A stretch of 64,000 nucleotides of DNA from Gemmatimonas aurantiaca (GTDB taxonomy: Bacteria > Gemmatimonadota > Gemmatimonadetes > Gemmatimonadales > Gemmatimonadaceae). The notes beneath the pieces are model-generated. The model did not search any database. It worked only from the letters and a program-made list of their open reading frames with translations, and had not been told where the DNA came from. The stretch lies in the NCBI RefSeq assembly GCF_037190085.1, contig NZ_JBBCJO010000005.1:984041-1048040 (forward strand). Reading direction: 5' to 3'. The position numbers were made by a program, and so were the translations under genes. Positions 27,097-36,823 of the stretch are shown here, one piece after another (the stretch's first letter is position 1; every line of letters begins with the position of its first letter).

Positions 27097-30086
27097 TGCG
27101 TTTGCCGAGGCATTCACACCCCTTTCGTCGTCTCGCGAGCCGCGTCCGTACGATGACCGCGCCGGTGACGGTGCTTGCGGTCCTGCTGGGAGGGCCTTTC
27201 ATGCCGTCAGCCGCTCCCGCGCAGACGGCACCAGCGCAGACGTCGTCGACGACAGACCCGGTGCCGCTTCGCCGCCCTGCCCTGTCACGCCTGCGGACTC
27301 TCGCGTTCGAGCGCGAAGGGCATATCCATCTCCGCTTTGCCGACGGCAGCACGATGCCCGTGACATCGGGGAGCGCGTATCATCGTGATCCATCATTTGC
27401 CCCCGGCGCTTCCGGCTCACCGGCGGCGCTCTACTACGCCAGTGATTCCGCCGGGAACTACGACATCTGGAAGGTGCCGCTCGACGACCGGGATCGGCCC
27501 AGCGGTGCGCCCGTGCGCCTCACGACGATGCGCGCGCAGGATGTCTCTCCCAGTGTTTCCACCACGGGACAGGTGGTGTTCCAGCGCGGCCTGGGTGGTG
27601 ATGCGCGGATATGGGTACGCGAAGCGGATGGCCGCGAACGTCGTCTCACGTCGCAGGAGCGCATCGAACGACGTCCCCGCTTTTCCGCCGATGGCAAGCG
27701 CGTGGCGTTGATCGCGCTCACGGAGACGAGCCGCAAGGTGGTGGTGGTGCAGATCGATGGCGGCGCGGAATCGACCCTCACGACCGATGCGTCGATCGAA
27801 GACATCGCCTGGGGCCGCGACAATCAGCTGGCGGTTTCGTTGCGCACCGGTGTGGTGGTGGTGCCTGCCACGGGCACCACCTATCAGAATCTGGTGTCGC
27901 GCAACCACGGAGATATCGACTGGTCGGTGGATGGCTCGACCATCACGATCGCCGAGCAGCGCGATGTCTCGGTGAGTTACAACGGCGATCCCGATCGTGG
28001 AGTCGATCGCACGGCGCATGAACGTCAGAGCCTGGTGGCCACCGGTCCGCTGCCCGGAATTTTTCAGGTGCCCGCTCCGCGCGCCGTTGACGCCGACCGT
28101 GCAACCGTGGCGGTCGATGTCGTGGCAGATCGGGCCGCGCTGAATACCGCTGCGTTCGACCGGGTGTGGGAACGCAGCGACCGCCTCTACTTCAGCGATA
28201 CGCTGACCGGGGCCACCGCAGCGGCACGCCGGAGCTGGCGTGCAGTGCGCGACCGGCTGCGACCGGCAGCCATTGCCGCGGCCACCGACAGCGCCTTGCA
28301 GACCGTCATCCATGATGCGCTGCGTCAACGACCCGCCTTGCGTCGGGAAGCGACCGGCAAGGCCGCGGTGTCGAGCGCGCATCCGACGGCCACGGCCGCC
28401 GGTCTCGAGATGTTCCGCCAGGGCGGAAACGTCATCGATGCCGCCGTCGCCGTGAGTTTTGCACTGGGCGTGGTGGAACCCGACGCCAGTGGCATCGGCG
28501 GGTATGGCGAGATGGTCATCGCCCTCACGGGACAACAGCCCACGCTCATCGAATTCATGAGCCGTGTACCGGAGGATGCGGGGCTCGACAACAAATCCCT
28601 GCTGGTGAATGGACGCTATCCCAGCGACGGACCTGTGCTCGTGAACGTGCCGGGTACGGTGGCCGGCATGCATCTCGCCTGGCAGCGCTACGGCAGCCGG
28701 AAACTCACCTGGGCACAGTTGCTCGCGCCGGCCATTCGCGCGGCACGCGACGGGTACATCGTGAGTGATGGTCTCGCCACCACGCTCGCCACCGAACGCG
28801 AGCACTTCGCCAAGTACGAGGGCAGTCGCGCGCTCTTCTTCCGTGACGGGAAGCCGCTCGTGGCCGGCGATACGCTCCGCAACCCCGATCTGGCCTGGGT
28901 GCTCGAACAGATCGCCGCCGGTGGCGCCGATGGCTTCTACAAAGGCGACGTGGCGGAACGCTGGGTGAAAGATCTGCACGCCAAAGGCAACGCCATGAAG
29001 ACGAGCGATCTGGCGCGGTATTTTGCCAATGAACGTGAACCGGTCTGCGGCACCTACCGGCAGTATCGTCTCTGCTCGGGTTCTCCACCGGTGAGCGGGG
29101 GCGCGGATCTGGTGGCCCGTCTCAATCTGCTCGAACAGTATCCGGCGCCCAAACGCTACAGCGACGACGCGGGCACACTGCACGCCGCGTTGTCGGCCTG
29201 GTTCCTCACGCCTTCGTCACGGGGCAAGATCGCCGATCCCGCCCTCTGGCCCATCGACGTGGCATCCATCGTCGCCAAGGACAGTGCACGGGTGCGCTGG
29301 CAGTGTTTCGACACCGAACGCGCGCTCACACCACAGAGCACCCGTGGAGATACCCTGGCCTGTCTCAAGGCGCGGTCGGCAAACACCACGGTGCCGGCAG
29401 CGGCGGCACCGCCTTCATCGGAATCGGCATCGTTCGCGTCGGCATCGTCGCCGTGCGGCGAGGATCACGCCACGGAAATGGACGTCTGTCATGCCGCGGG
29501 CACGACGGCTTTCACCGTGGCCGATGCCGACGGCAATGTCGTCGCGGTCACGCAGACACTCGGCACCTGGGGCGGGAATTTTTATGTCACACCCGGTCTC
29601 GGTTTTCTCAGCAATGACAAACTGACGAGTTACGGCACCGATCCCACGCAGTACGGCTCGCGCCTGCCGTTCGCGCGCCATGGCAGCACGCTGGCACCCA
29701 CCATCGCCTTCAAAGGCAACCGCCCGGTGTTTGCCGTGAGTGCCGCCGGTAATGCCTGGATCACGTCGGCCGTGTACCAGACGCTGCTCGGCGCACTCGA
29801 CTACAACCTCGGCCCTCAAGCGGCGCTCGAATTGCCGCGCTTCCTGCCGGGCGGTGGTGGCGGCCCGCCGGGCGCAGGCGGTGGCAATCGCTACACCATT
29901 CAGCTCGAAGACGGCTTTGCGCCGCAGGTCGTGAACCGTCTCCGGTCACTCGGCTACGATCTGTCATTCGTATCGGCACGCGGAGAACTGCGTGAAGGGT
30001 ACGGCGCCGCCATCCGCATCGATGGCAAGAGCGTGACCGCAGGCGCCGATCCGAGGCGCGCGGGAGAGGCAGGAGCGGTGAAGTAA
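27096..30086 (+). CDS. propeller / tricorn-like / gamma-glutamyltranspeptidase fusion
   Basis: 996 residues, exported (signal ending about residue 46, AAPAQ). Residues about 65-320 are PD40/TolB-type propeller repeats (YYASDSAGNYDIWKVPLDD, RRPRFSADGKRVALIAL). Residues about 346-415 (FDRVWERSDRLYFSDTLTG, RRSWRAVRDRLRPAAIAA) resemble the helical lead-in of tricorn/S41 proteases. Residues about 420-996 are gamma-glutamyltranspeptidase: SAHPTATAAGLEMFRQGGN, GIGGYGEM, and HAAGTTAFTVADADGNVVAV with the predicted autoprocessing Thr at 803 or 804. GGTs cleave glutathione gamma-glutamyl bonds. A GGT preceded by a propeller is unusual. Coupled to the upstream cyclophilin gene. Confidence 0.88.
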   Translation: MRLPRHSHPFRRLASRVRTMTAPVTVLAVLLGGPFMPSAAPAQTAPAQTSSTTDPVPLRRPALSRLRTLAFEREGHIHLRFADGSTMPVTSGSAYHRDPSFAPGASGSPAALYYASDSAGNYDIWKVPLDDRDRPSGAPVRLTTMRAQDVSPSVSTTGQVVFQRGLGGDARIWVREADGRERRLTSQERIERRPRFSADGKRVALIALTETSRKVVVVQIDGGAESTLTTDASIEDIAWGRDNQLAVSLRTGVVVVPATGTTYQNLVSRNHGDIDWSVDGSTITIAEQRDVSVSYNGDPDRGVDRTAHERQSLVATGPLPGIFQVPAPRAVDADRATVAVDVVADRAALNTAAFDRVWERSDRLYFSDTLTGATAAARRSWRAVRDRLRPAAIAAATDSALQTVIHDALRQRPALRREATGKAAVSSAHPTATAAGLEMFRQGGNVIDAAVAVSFALGVVEPDASGIGGYGEMVIALTGQQPTLIEFMSRVPEDAGLDNKSLLVNGRYPSDGPVLVNVPGTVAGMHLAWQRYGSRKLTWAQLLAPAIRAARDGYIVSDGLATTLATEREHFAKYEGSRALFFRDGKPLVAGDTLRNPDLAWVLEQIAAGGADGFYKGDVAERWVKDLHAKGNAMKTSDLARYFANEREPVCGTYRQYRLCSGSPPVSGGADLVARLNLLEQYPAPKRYSDDAGTLHAALSAWFLTPSSRGKIADPALWPIDVASIVAKDSARVRWQCFDTERALTPQSTRGDTLACLKARSANTTVPAAAAPPSSESASFASASSPCGEDHATEMDVCHAAGTTAFTVADADGNVVAVTQTLGTWGGNFYVTPGLGFLSNDKLTSYGTDPTQYGSRLPFARHGSTLAPTIAFKGNRPVFAVSAAGNAWITSAVYQTLLGALDYNLGPQAALELPRFLPGGGGGPPGAGGGNRYTIQLEDGFAPQVVNRLRSLGYDLSFVSARGELREGYGAAIRIDGKSVTAGADPRRAGEAGAVK

Positions 30087-30091
30087 GGCGG

Positions 30092-30216
30092 GGTTGCGGG
30101 TCGTGGGCTTGGTGTTTGGAGTGAAACAGCCGAGTGGCGGGTCACGGGTCGCGAGCAACACGCGACCCATATCCTGCAACCCGGCTGTTCACCCCCAAAC
30201 CCACGTCCCCACAACC
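30092..30216. repeat. imperfect palindromic intergenic repeat, copy B
   Basis: The left arm (from 30092) and right arm (to 30216) pair as imperfect reverse complements of about 60 bases. GTGAAACAGCCGAGT at about 30121 faces CCGGCTGTTCACCCCCAAAC at 30181-30200. The right arm matches copy A at 2357-2378 over 22 bases. It fills the gap between the propeller-GGT gene and the convergent S9 gene and nearly touches the stop codon at 30219. Confidence 0.75.
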
Positions 30217-30218
30217 TG

Positions 30219-32507
30219 CTACCGCTGTTTGTCCCAGACGAATCGCTTCAAGAACACCCCCATCCGGTCGAACGTATCGATCCAGTTTGCGTGGATCATC
30301 GATTCGTGGAGGTCGTCGGGCACGACGATCAGTTCGTGGTAGATGTTCCGCGCGCGCAGCAGTTGCACCAGCCCCACCGTCTGCGCGAAGTCCACGTTGC
30401 GATCATCGTCGCCGTGCACCAGGAACACCGGCGACTTCCATCCATCGATCGCCCCAACGGCCGATGAACGGAATGCCAGGTTCGTGGAATCGATGACATT
30501 GCCGTAGAGGTGCACACCCGCGAGATCCACGCCGGCAACGAAGATGTCGCTGTTGCGGGCGAGTGCCTGCGACGTGAGCAGTCCGCCATACGAAAGGCCC
30601 CAGATGCCGATACGGGACGGATCGACATCGGCGCGTGCCTGCAGGTACTTCGCGCCCGCCACGACGTCCTGATATTCGGAGTTGCCGCGTCCCTGCGTGT
30701 TGGGCGCATCGCGGAAGCTCTTGCCGTAACCCACACCGCTCCGGTAGTTGATGCTCAACACGACATAGCCCTGATCGGCAAGCCACTGGTTCACCGCGTA
30801 CGACCAGTGATAGAACTGCATGTAGTGGTAGGCCGGCAGCATCTGACGCCGCGGACCGCCGTGCACGAACACGATGGCGGGTCGTTTCTCGCCAGCCTTG
30901 AGATCCCTGGGCAGGAACAGCGTATTGCTGATCTCGAGTCCATCGGCCGCTTTTGTCTTCACCACTTCCGGTATCACGTGTGCCGCCGTGGGGAACGACT
31001 TCGCCAGCGTGGGGAAGATGATGCGCGGTTCACCGCCGCCCGCGGGCACGAGCGCCACCGACGCCGGGATTTTTGCGCCGAAGTACAGCACGGCGATCTG
31101 CTTGCCCGATGCGAGCGGCTGCGGATATGTCTCCACGCCATCACCCACCGACAACCGACGTGGAGTGCCACCGGCCACCGGCACCGACCAGATGTGCCGT
31201 CGTTCGATGTCTTCGGCATTCGTGGTGTAGATCAGCGACTTGCCGCCATCGCGGGTGAAAGCCACTGATGTCGCATCCTCGATGAGACCATCGGTCGTGG
31301 TGAGGCGAACCGGCTGGCCACCCTGCGCCGGAATCGCATACCAGCGCTCCCACTCGTCCTTCGGCACGTTCACCGGGAAGGCGATGCGATCGTCTGCCCA
31401 GACCATGTTGTTCAGCGACGTGAATACGCTGTCGCCCGGTGCGTTGTGCCACACCTCTCGTGCCTTACCTGCGGTGGGATCGGCGATCATGAGCTTGAGC
31501 GTGTGCCCACCTTCGAAAGCCGAGGAATAGAAACCGGGCGACCGACGCATGTTCTGCCGCGCACTGTCCGGACGCTGCGCCTGTGCAGCCTGTCCACCGA
31601 ATCCACCGCCACCACAGCCGCCCGAAGGATTGCCCGCCGGCATCGGAGCGAGCGCGTTGGCCGCGGCGCCGGCGGGGTTGCCGATACCACCCAGCCCGCG
31701 TTGCGTCTGATTGCCGAAGGGCACACCCGGTCGACGGGAGAAGGCCAGCGACTTGCCATCCGGTGACCACGCCGGCCCTCCGTCACAATCGACACTGGGG
31801 GAGACATAGGTCACCGAACGTTTCGCGACATCGTAGACTGCTACGAGCGCATGATTCTCGCGATCGCTCACGAAGGCGATCTTCGAGCCGTCGGGCGACC
31901 AGCGCGGCGTGCCGTTGCGCCCCCAGGCTCTGATCAGCGGCGTGGCTCCGGTGTCCATCGGCGTGAGCGGCACACCCGGCGTACGCGCCACACGTGCCCG
32001 ATAGATCTGCCCATCACGCGTGAAGAGCACCCAGCGACCGTCGGGAGACAATTCAGGCGCCGCGCCTTCCGCCACGCGCCATGGGGTGCCCCCATTGGCC
32101 CTCACGGCCCAGATGGCACGCTCCGCACCGCGGGGATCGTGTGACGGGTTGGCCACCCAGCCATACCGATTGGGCGCCGACCCTCGCACGAAGACGATCA
32201 TCGATCCATCGTCGGAGATGCGTACGTCGGTGAGATCGGTGCCGTCGTCGGTGAGAAAGTTGGTGGCACGCACCGGTTTGAAATCCGGCGCGGCTGCCGT
32301 GTAGACATTGCGCAGTCCCTGATCGTAGACCATCCAGGCGATACGATCGGCTTTGCGGGCCGACACCAGCGTGAGCGGCGACGCCGGCGAGAGCCATGGA
32401 CCGATGCTCGGGACCGTCGTGGTCGATTGCGCGTGGACGATGGATGCGATCAGCGCCGGGATCGCCAGTGCCACCAGCCGGCGGGATAACGGAGGGAGTA
32501 TGGACAT
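30219..32507 (-). CDS. exported S9 prolyl oligopeptidase family peptidase
   Basis: 762 residues from ATG 32507, where a signal peptide begins (SILPPLSRRLVALAIPALIASIVHAQ). The propeller contains TolB-like blades (LSPDGRWVLFTRDGQIYRA, RWSPDGSKIAFVSDRENH). A Gly/Pro/Ala-rich insert lies near the middle. The hydrolase domain has GIWGLSYGGLLTSQALA (nucleophile Ser), HGDDDRNVDFAQT (Asp) and PDDLHESMIHANW (His). Probable oligopeptidase or dipeptidyl aminopeptidase. Unrelated closely to the S9 gene at 19590 beyond shared fold. A polar GTG-type extension upstream to 32723 is not supported. Confidence 0.92.
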   Translation of the reverse strand: MSILPPLSRRLVALAIPALIASIVHAQSTTTVPSIGPWLSPASPLTLVSARKADRIAWMVYDQGLRNVYTAAAPDFKPVRATNFLTDDGTDLTDVRISDDGSMIVFVRGSAPNRYGWVANPSHDPRGAERAIWAVRANGGTPWRVAEGAAPELSPDGRWVLFTRDGQIYRARVARTPGVPLTPMDTGATPLIRAWGRNGTPRWSPDGSKIAFVSDRENHALVAVYDVAKRSVTYVSPSVDCDGGPAWSPDGKSLAFSRRPGVPFGNQTQRGLGGIGNPAGAAANALAPMPAGNPSGGCGGGGFGGQAAQAQRPDSARQNMRRSPGFYSSAFEGGHTLKLMIADPTAGKAREVWHNAPGDSVFTSLNNMVWADDRIAFPVNVPKDEWERWYAIPAQGGQPVRLTTTDGLIEDATSVAFTRDGGKSLIYTTNAEDIERRHIWSVPVAGGTPRRLSVGDGVETYPQPLASGKQIAVLYFGAKIPASVALVPAGGGEPRIIFPTLAKSFPTAAHVIPEVVKTKAADGLEISNTLFLPRDLKAGEKRPAIVFVHGGPRRQMLPAYHYMQFYHWSYAVNQWLADQGYVVLSINYRSGVGYGKSFRDAPNTQGRGNSEYQDVVAGAKYLQARADVDPSRIGIWGLSYGGLLTSQALARNSDIFVAGVDLAGVHLYGNVIDSTNLAFRSSAVGAIDGWKSPVFLVHGDDDRNVDFAQTVGLVQLLRARNIYHELIVVPDDLHESMIHANWIDTFDRMGVFLKRFVWDKQR

Positions 32508-32589
32508 GAGCGAGGAGGTGGGGAGATGGCCCAAGCTATAGCTTGAGATCGATCCCCGCTGCCTGAATTCCGTCCGAGAGGTGTCGCCC

Positions 32590-33741
32590 ATGCCCATCGC
32601 CGCCCTGTGGCCGCTGCTTCTGACCGTGACGCTGGCCTGTACCCGTCCGGCCGAAACACCGGCCCGTCGGGACGACACCTCGGCGGTGGCGGCAGAGAAG
32701 CCGGCTCGGCAGGACAGTCTCACGACCGCCGAATTCGCGGCGCTCTCGGCCCGGCTCAGTGATACCGGTGGTTACTTCGACACCGACAATCTCATCTCCA
32801 ACGAACCCAGCCTGCTGCATGTGCTTTCCGATCTCGACCGGATGCATGTACGGGGTGGTGCGTATGTCGGCGTCGGTCCCGATCAGAACTTCAATTACAT
32901 CGCCCGCATCGCGCCGCGTATCGCGTTCGTGATGGACATCCGACGCGACAATCTGCTGCAACATCTGCTATTCAAGGCCCTTTTTGCGGAGGCGCGCAAT
33001 CGTGTCGAGTATCTGGCACACTGGCTCGGCCGTCCCGTGCCGGCAGACGTATCATCGTGGGATGCACGACCGGTCGATTCGCTGGTAGCCTGGGCTGTGC
33101 GCACACCGTCCACGCCCGTCAGCGCACAGTCGGCAGTGGACGCCGTGCGGCGCCGCGTGCGCACGTTCGGTATCCCTCTTTCGGCTGCCGATCTTGCCAC
33201 GATCGAACGGTTCCACCGCGCGTTCATCGCCGAAGGTGTGGCCCTGCGCTTCACCAGCCATGGCCGTGCCCCGCAGCCCTACTATCCCACGCTCGCGCAA
33301 CTGCTCACCGAGCGGGATCGCGAAGGCACACAGTCGGGGTACCTCGCCACTGAAGAGGCCTTCCGCGTGGTGCAATCGCTCGAACGGCGCAATCTCGTGA
33401 TTCCGGTGGTCAGCGACCTCGCCGGCGCCAAAGGGCTCCCTGTGCTCGCCACCGTATTGCGCGAGCGCGGTGATTCGGTGAGCGCATTCTACACCTCGAA
33501 CGTGGAAGACTACCTCATCCGGGATGGGCGATTTCCCACGTTCGTCCGTTCACTGGCCGCGCTGCCCAGGCAGACCAATGCGATGATCATCCGCAGCTGG
33601 TTCGGCGGCGCCGGTTCGCATCCCCGTTCGGTGCCCGGGTACCACACCACCCAACTCGCCGAACCCATCGTCGATCTCGTGGGCGATCCGTCGGTGGCTG
33701 CCGTGCGGAGTTACCGGCAACTGGTGATGCGGCTGCGGTGA
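32590..33741 (+). CDS. conserved lipoprotein with methyltransferase-like motif, function unknown
   Basis: 383 residues. ATG 32590 is preferred over GTG 32581 because GAGAGGTG lies about 7 bases upstream as a ribosome binding site. Lipobox LTVTLAC gives a lipid anchor. The segment LISNEPSLLHVLSDLDRM, then GGAYVGVGPDQNFNYIARI and IAFVMDIRRDN, resembles motifs I and II of a Rossmann methyltransferase and recurs in a conserved uncharacterised bacterial lipoprotein family. No catalytic assignment is made. It is convergent with the CocE/NonD gene. Confidence 0.8.
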   Translation: MPIAALWPLLLTVTLACTRPAETPARRDDTSAVAAEKPARQDSLTTAEFAALSARLSDTGGYFDTDNLISNEPSLLHVLSDLDRMHVRGGAYVGVGPDQNFNYIARIAPRIAFVMDIRRDNLLQHLLFKALFAEARNRVEYLAHWLGRPVPADVSSWDARPVDSLVAWAVRTPSTPVSAQSAVDAVRRRVRTFGIPLSAADLATIERFHRAFIAEGVALRFTSHGRAPQPYYPTLAQLLTERDREGTQSGYLATEEAFRVVQSLERRNLVIPVVSDLAGAKGLPVLATVLRERGDSVSAFYTSNVEDYLIRDGRFPTFVRSLAALPRQTNAMIIRSWFGGAGSHPRSVPGYHTTQLAEPIVDLVGDPSVAAVRSYRQLVMRLR

Positions 33742-33766
33742 ACTGGTGTGGCTCCCGCCACACGAT

Positions 33767-35614
33767 TCACCGGATCACCGGCAGTTCGATACGCGAAGCC
33801 TGCGCCCTGGTGTGATACACCCGCTGTGTGGCCGCACGGAAATCCGACGGGGCCGCGTTGTAGATGTCCACGAACGTCTGGGGATTGCGATCGACGAGTG
33901 GGAACCAACTGCTCTGGACATGCACCATGATCCGATGCCCCTTCCGGAACGTGTGCAGCACATCGTCGGAGTTGAACGCGACCAACTCGACCTTGTCCGG
34001 CGTGAAGGGCTCCGGACGTGAGTAGCTGTTCCGGAACTTGCCGCGCATCACATCGCCCCGCACCATCTCCTGAAAGCCCCTGGGCTCACCCGGCCCCGCA
34101 CCGGGGTGCACGTCGATCAGCTTCACGACCCAATCACTGTCCGTTCCGCTCGTCGAAACGAACAGCGATGAACGCATCGATCCCGCCACGGTGATGTCTT
34201 CGGTCAAGGGATCGCTCACATACACGAGCACATCGGGACGTGTCGAGCTGAACCGCTGATCGCGCGCCATGTAGTCCGGATTCATGTCCGTCGAACGCTG
34301 CGCCATGAATGGCACCGGATCGGCAGGATCGCTGCGGTATTCACGATACGCCGGCGACACGGAGGCTGGTGGCGCCGAAAAGGACAGCGTGCCGCCCGCG
34401 CGCAGATAGAGCGATCGTGTCGTCGCGCCTTTTGGCGGCCAGGCGTCGAACGTCCTCCAGCGATTCACCCCCGTCTCGAAGGCGGTCGCGTTGGCCAGCG
34501 CGATACTGCCGTTGCCGTAGAGATAGGACTCGAAGAACGAATACTCGATCGTGTCCCGGAAGAAGCTGCCCGTGTTCATGCCGAATGTGAGATCGCCCAC
34601 CGCGTCGCCTGCGCCCCGACGCCACTGACCATGCGACCACGGGCCCAGTACGATCCTGTTCCGCGTTGCCGGACTCTGGCGCGCGATGGCAGCATGGACC
34701 TGCAACGCCCCATGGAGATTGTTGGCATCGTACCATCCACCCACGGCCAGTACCGCCGGCTGCACATTGCGGAGCTTCGGCGCAAGCCGGCGGGCCTCCC
34801 AGAAGTCATCCAGTGTTCCATGTGCCATCATGTCATTCCAGAAGGGCGCTGTTCCCTTCATGTAAAGACGGTCGGCGTTCGAAAGTGGGCCCATCTCGAG
34901 AAAGAATCGGTACCCGTCATCCGTGGGAAACGTGAAACGCGGCGGTGGCGTGGTGCCAGGAGCCGGACGGGCCCGCCCGGCGGTGGTGAAGAAGTTGAAC
35001 GCGCTGGTCAGGAAGAAGGCGCCATGGTGATGCACGTCGTCGCCCATGAACCAGTCTGCCTGCGGCGCCTGTGGTGAGGCCGCCCTGAGCGCCGGATGGG
35101 CATCGACGAGTGACGCACCGGCGAAGTATCCCGGATAGGAGGTGCCCCAGATGCCGACACGTCCGTTGTTGTGTGGGATGTTCCTGATCAGCCACTCGAT
35201 CGTGTCGTAGGCATCAGTGCTCTCATCGGTCTGCCGCGCACCCGCCATGCCTCGCCATGGAGTCATGTGCACGAACTCGCCCTCGGACATCGATCGTCCG
35301 CGCACGTCCTGATACACGAAGATGAATCCCCGATCGAGAAACCGGGGCGAGATCATGCGTAGCGCGGGATTGTACCCCGTGGCGCCATACGGCCCCACGC
35401 CGTACGGTGTGCGCGAAAGCATGATCGCGTACTGCTGCCCGGTGTCGCGAGGCGCGTAGACGGACGTGAAGAGGTGTGTCCCATCCCGCATGGAGATGCG
35501 ATGCTCCGTCTTCACATAACGGCTTTCGATCGCCGAGTTGTCCTGCGCGCCCGCGTCGGGCGCGATCGTGAGCAGGAATGCGATGGACGCGAAAACGGCT
35601 TTCATGGCAGCCAT
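33767..35614 (-). CDS. exported CocE/NonD family hydrolase (X-Pro dipeptidyl-peptidase S15-like)
   Basis: 615 residues; ATG 35614 or 35605 both precede the signal peptide (KAVFASIAFLLTIAPDAGAQ). The alpha/beta core has RDGTHLFTSVYAPRD, FVYQDVRGRSMSEGEF, GIWGTSYPGYFAGAS (nucleophile Ser) and LAVGGWYDANN (Asp region). The C-terminal jelly-roll (PAC-like domain) includes DWVVKLIDVHPG and RIMVHVQSSWFPLVDRNPQ. Family members hydrolyse X-Pro dipeptides, acyl esters or glutaryl amides. A second gene of this family is at 59921. Confidence 0.93.
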   Translation of the reverse strand: MAAMKAVFASIAFLLTIAPDAGAQDNSAIESRYVKTEHRISMRDGTHLFTSVYAPRDTGQQYAIMLSRTPYGVGPYGATGYNPALRMISPRFLDRGFIFVYQDVRGRSMSEGEFVHMTPWRGMAGARQTDESTDAYDTIEWLIRNIPHNNGRVGIWGTSYPGYFAGASLVDAHPALRAASPQAPQADWFMGDDVHHHGAFFLTSAFNFFTTAGRARPAPGTTPPPRFTFPTDDGYRFFLEMGPLSNADRLYMKGTAPFWNDMMAHGTLDDFWEARRLAPKLRNVQPAVLAVGGWYDANNLHGALQVHAAIARQSPATRNRIVLGPWSHGQWRRGAGDAVGDLTFGMNTGSFFRDTIEYSFFESYLYGNGSIALANATAFETGVNRWRTFDAWPPKGATTRSLYLRAGGTLSFSAPPASVSPAYREYRSDPADPVPFMAQRSTDMNPDYMARDQRFSSTRPDVLVYVSDPLTEDITVAGSMRSSLFVSTSGTDSDWVVKLIDVHPGAGPGEPRGFQEMVRGDVMRGKFRNSYSRPEPFTPDKVELVAFNSDDVLHTFRKGHRIMVHVQSSWFPLVDRNPQTFVDIYNAAPSDFRAATQRVYHTRAQASRIELPVIR

Positions 35615-35665
35615 GGGTGGGGGTTCACGGCGGTACGACACCCTTGATACAGAGAGCCGGGTGAA

Positions 35666-36640
35666 TCAGCGGGCACAGGGAAGCACGGACGCCAGCACCG
35701 GAAGATGATCGGAGAGAAACCGTCCATCCCACCGATCGGTCAGCACCCCATGACGCAGCACCCGTACGCCATCACTCACGAACACGAAATCGATGCGACG
35801 TCCCTCCTCGATCTCCCGGAACGCATTCCAGGTGGAGAAGGGGCCATAGTGCGTGGTGGCACTCACGTGCATCGCGTCGTGCAAGGGACGCGATCCATCG
35901 GGCAACTCGCCGCGTGTCAGCGCGAGATAGGCCGGATGGGACGGATCGGCATTGAAATCTCCGGTCATGGTCAGAGGACGGCCATCGGCCAGTGCGCCGA
36001 GTCGACGCCGGATGAGCCGTGCGCTCTCCACGCGCGCGCTGTCCCCCACGTGATCGAAGTGGGTGTTCACATGCAGCCAGATGCATCCCGTCTGTCGATC
36101 GCGGAAACGCGCCCAGGTCGCGATACGTTCGAGCGCCGCGTCCCAGCCACGGCTGCCCACCACTTCCGGTGTGGGCGATAGCCAGAACGTTCCGCTCTCG
36201 AGCGCGGTCAGACGCAGTGTGTCGTACAGGATGGCACTGAACTCACCGCGCTCCGCGCCATCCGTACGTCCGACACCCACCCGGCGATATCCGGGCAACA
36301 GCACGTCGAGTTCGCGCAGCATGGGCGCCAATGCTTCCTGTACACCGATCACGTGCGGGCCGTGGAAACGCATGGCACCGGCCACACGATCGCGGCGGTA
36401 TGGCCAGGCATTGGGTCCGTCCGCGGGATTGTCGTAACGGAGGTTGAACGACATGATCGTGATCGGCTCGGGCCGGAGCGTCGTTGCCGGTCCCGGAGCC
36501 GCACCATTCGTGTGCGTCCGTCCACCGGATGCGTGACAGGCCGTGGTGGCAAGAGCGAGTGTCAGCAGCAACCACGACCGGTGCGCGCGCGGCACAGGAT
36601 TCGGTCGGAGGCTGCGACGAACAGAGACGGATGAGGACAC
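35666..36640 (-). CDS. endonuclease/exonuclease/phosphatase family lipoprotein
   Basis: 324 residues from a GTG at 36640; an ATG at 36715 is possible. The lipobox LALATTAC follows a hydrophobic run. The domain carries the EEP motifs ITIMSFNLRYDN, VIGVQEAL, LHVNTHFDHVGD, LTMTGDFNADPSHPAY, RIDFVFVSDG and FLSDHLPV, giving the metal-binding Asn/Glu and catalytic Asp/His. Extracytoplasmic location suggests it hydrolyses a phosphodiester or sugar phosphate; a nuclease role is also possible. Start uncertain because the region before the lipobox is unusual. Confidence 0.88.
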   Translation of the reverse strand: MSSSVSVRRSLRPNPVPRAHRSWLLLTLALATTACHASGGRTHTNGAAPGPATTLRPEPITIMSFNLRYDNPADGPNAWPYRRDRVAGAMRFHGPHVIGVQEALAPMLRELDVLLPGYRRVGVGRTDGAERGEFSAILYDTLRLTALESGTFWLSPTPEVVGSRGWDAALERIATWARFRDRQTGCIWLHVNTHFDHVGDSARVESARLIRRRLGALADGRPLTMTGDFNADPSHPAYLALTRGELPDGSRPLHDAMHVSATTHYGPFSTWNAFREIEEGRRIDFVFVSDGVRVLRHGVLTDRWDGRFLSDHLPVLASVLPCAR

Positions 36641-36823
36641 GGGATCAGGGTGGGGGAGCCCCAATAGTCGTCGTCGGTGAGGGTTTGCGCGACCTTGCGC
36701 GACATCTTGCGACATCCTGCCGCATCCCATGACATCGGCAGCACCCACGGTCGCGGGCCGGCGACGAGTGGACCATCCTGAAGATTGGCAGAGACGAGGC
36801 GGCCCCGCAGATTTCCGGATGTC

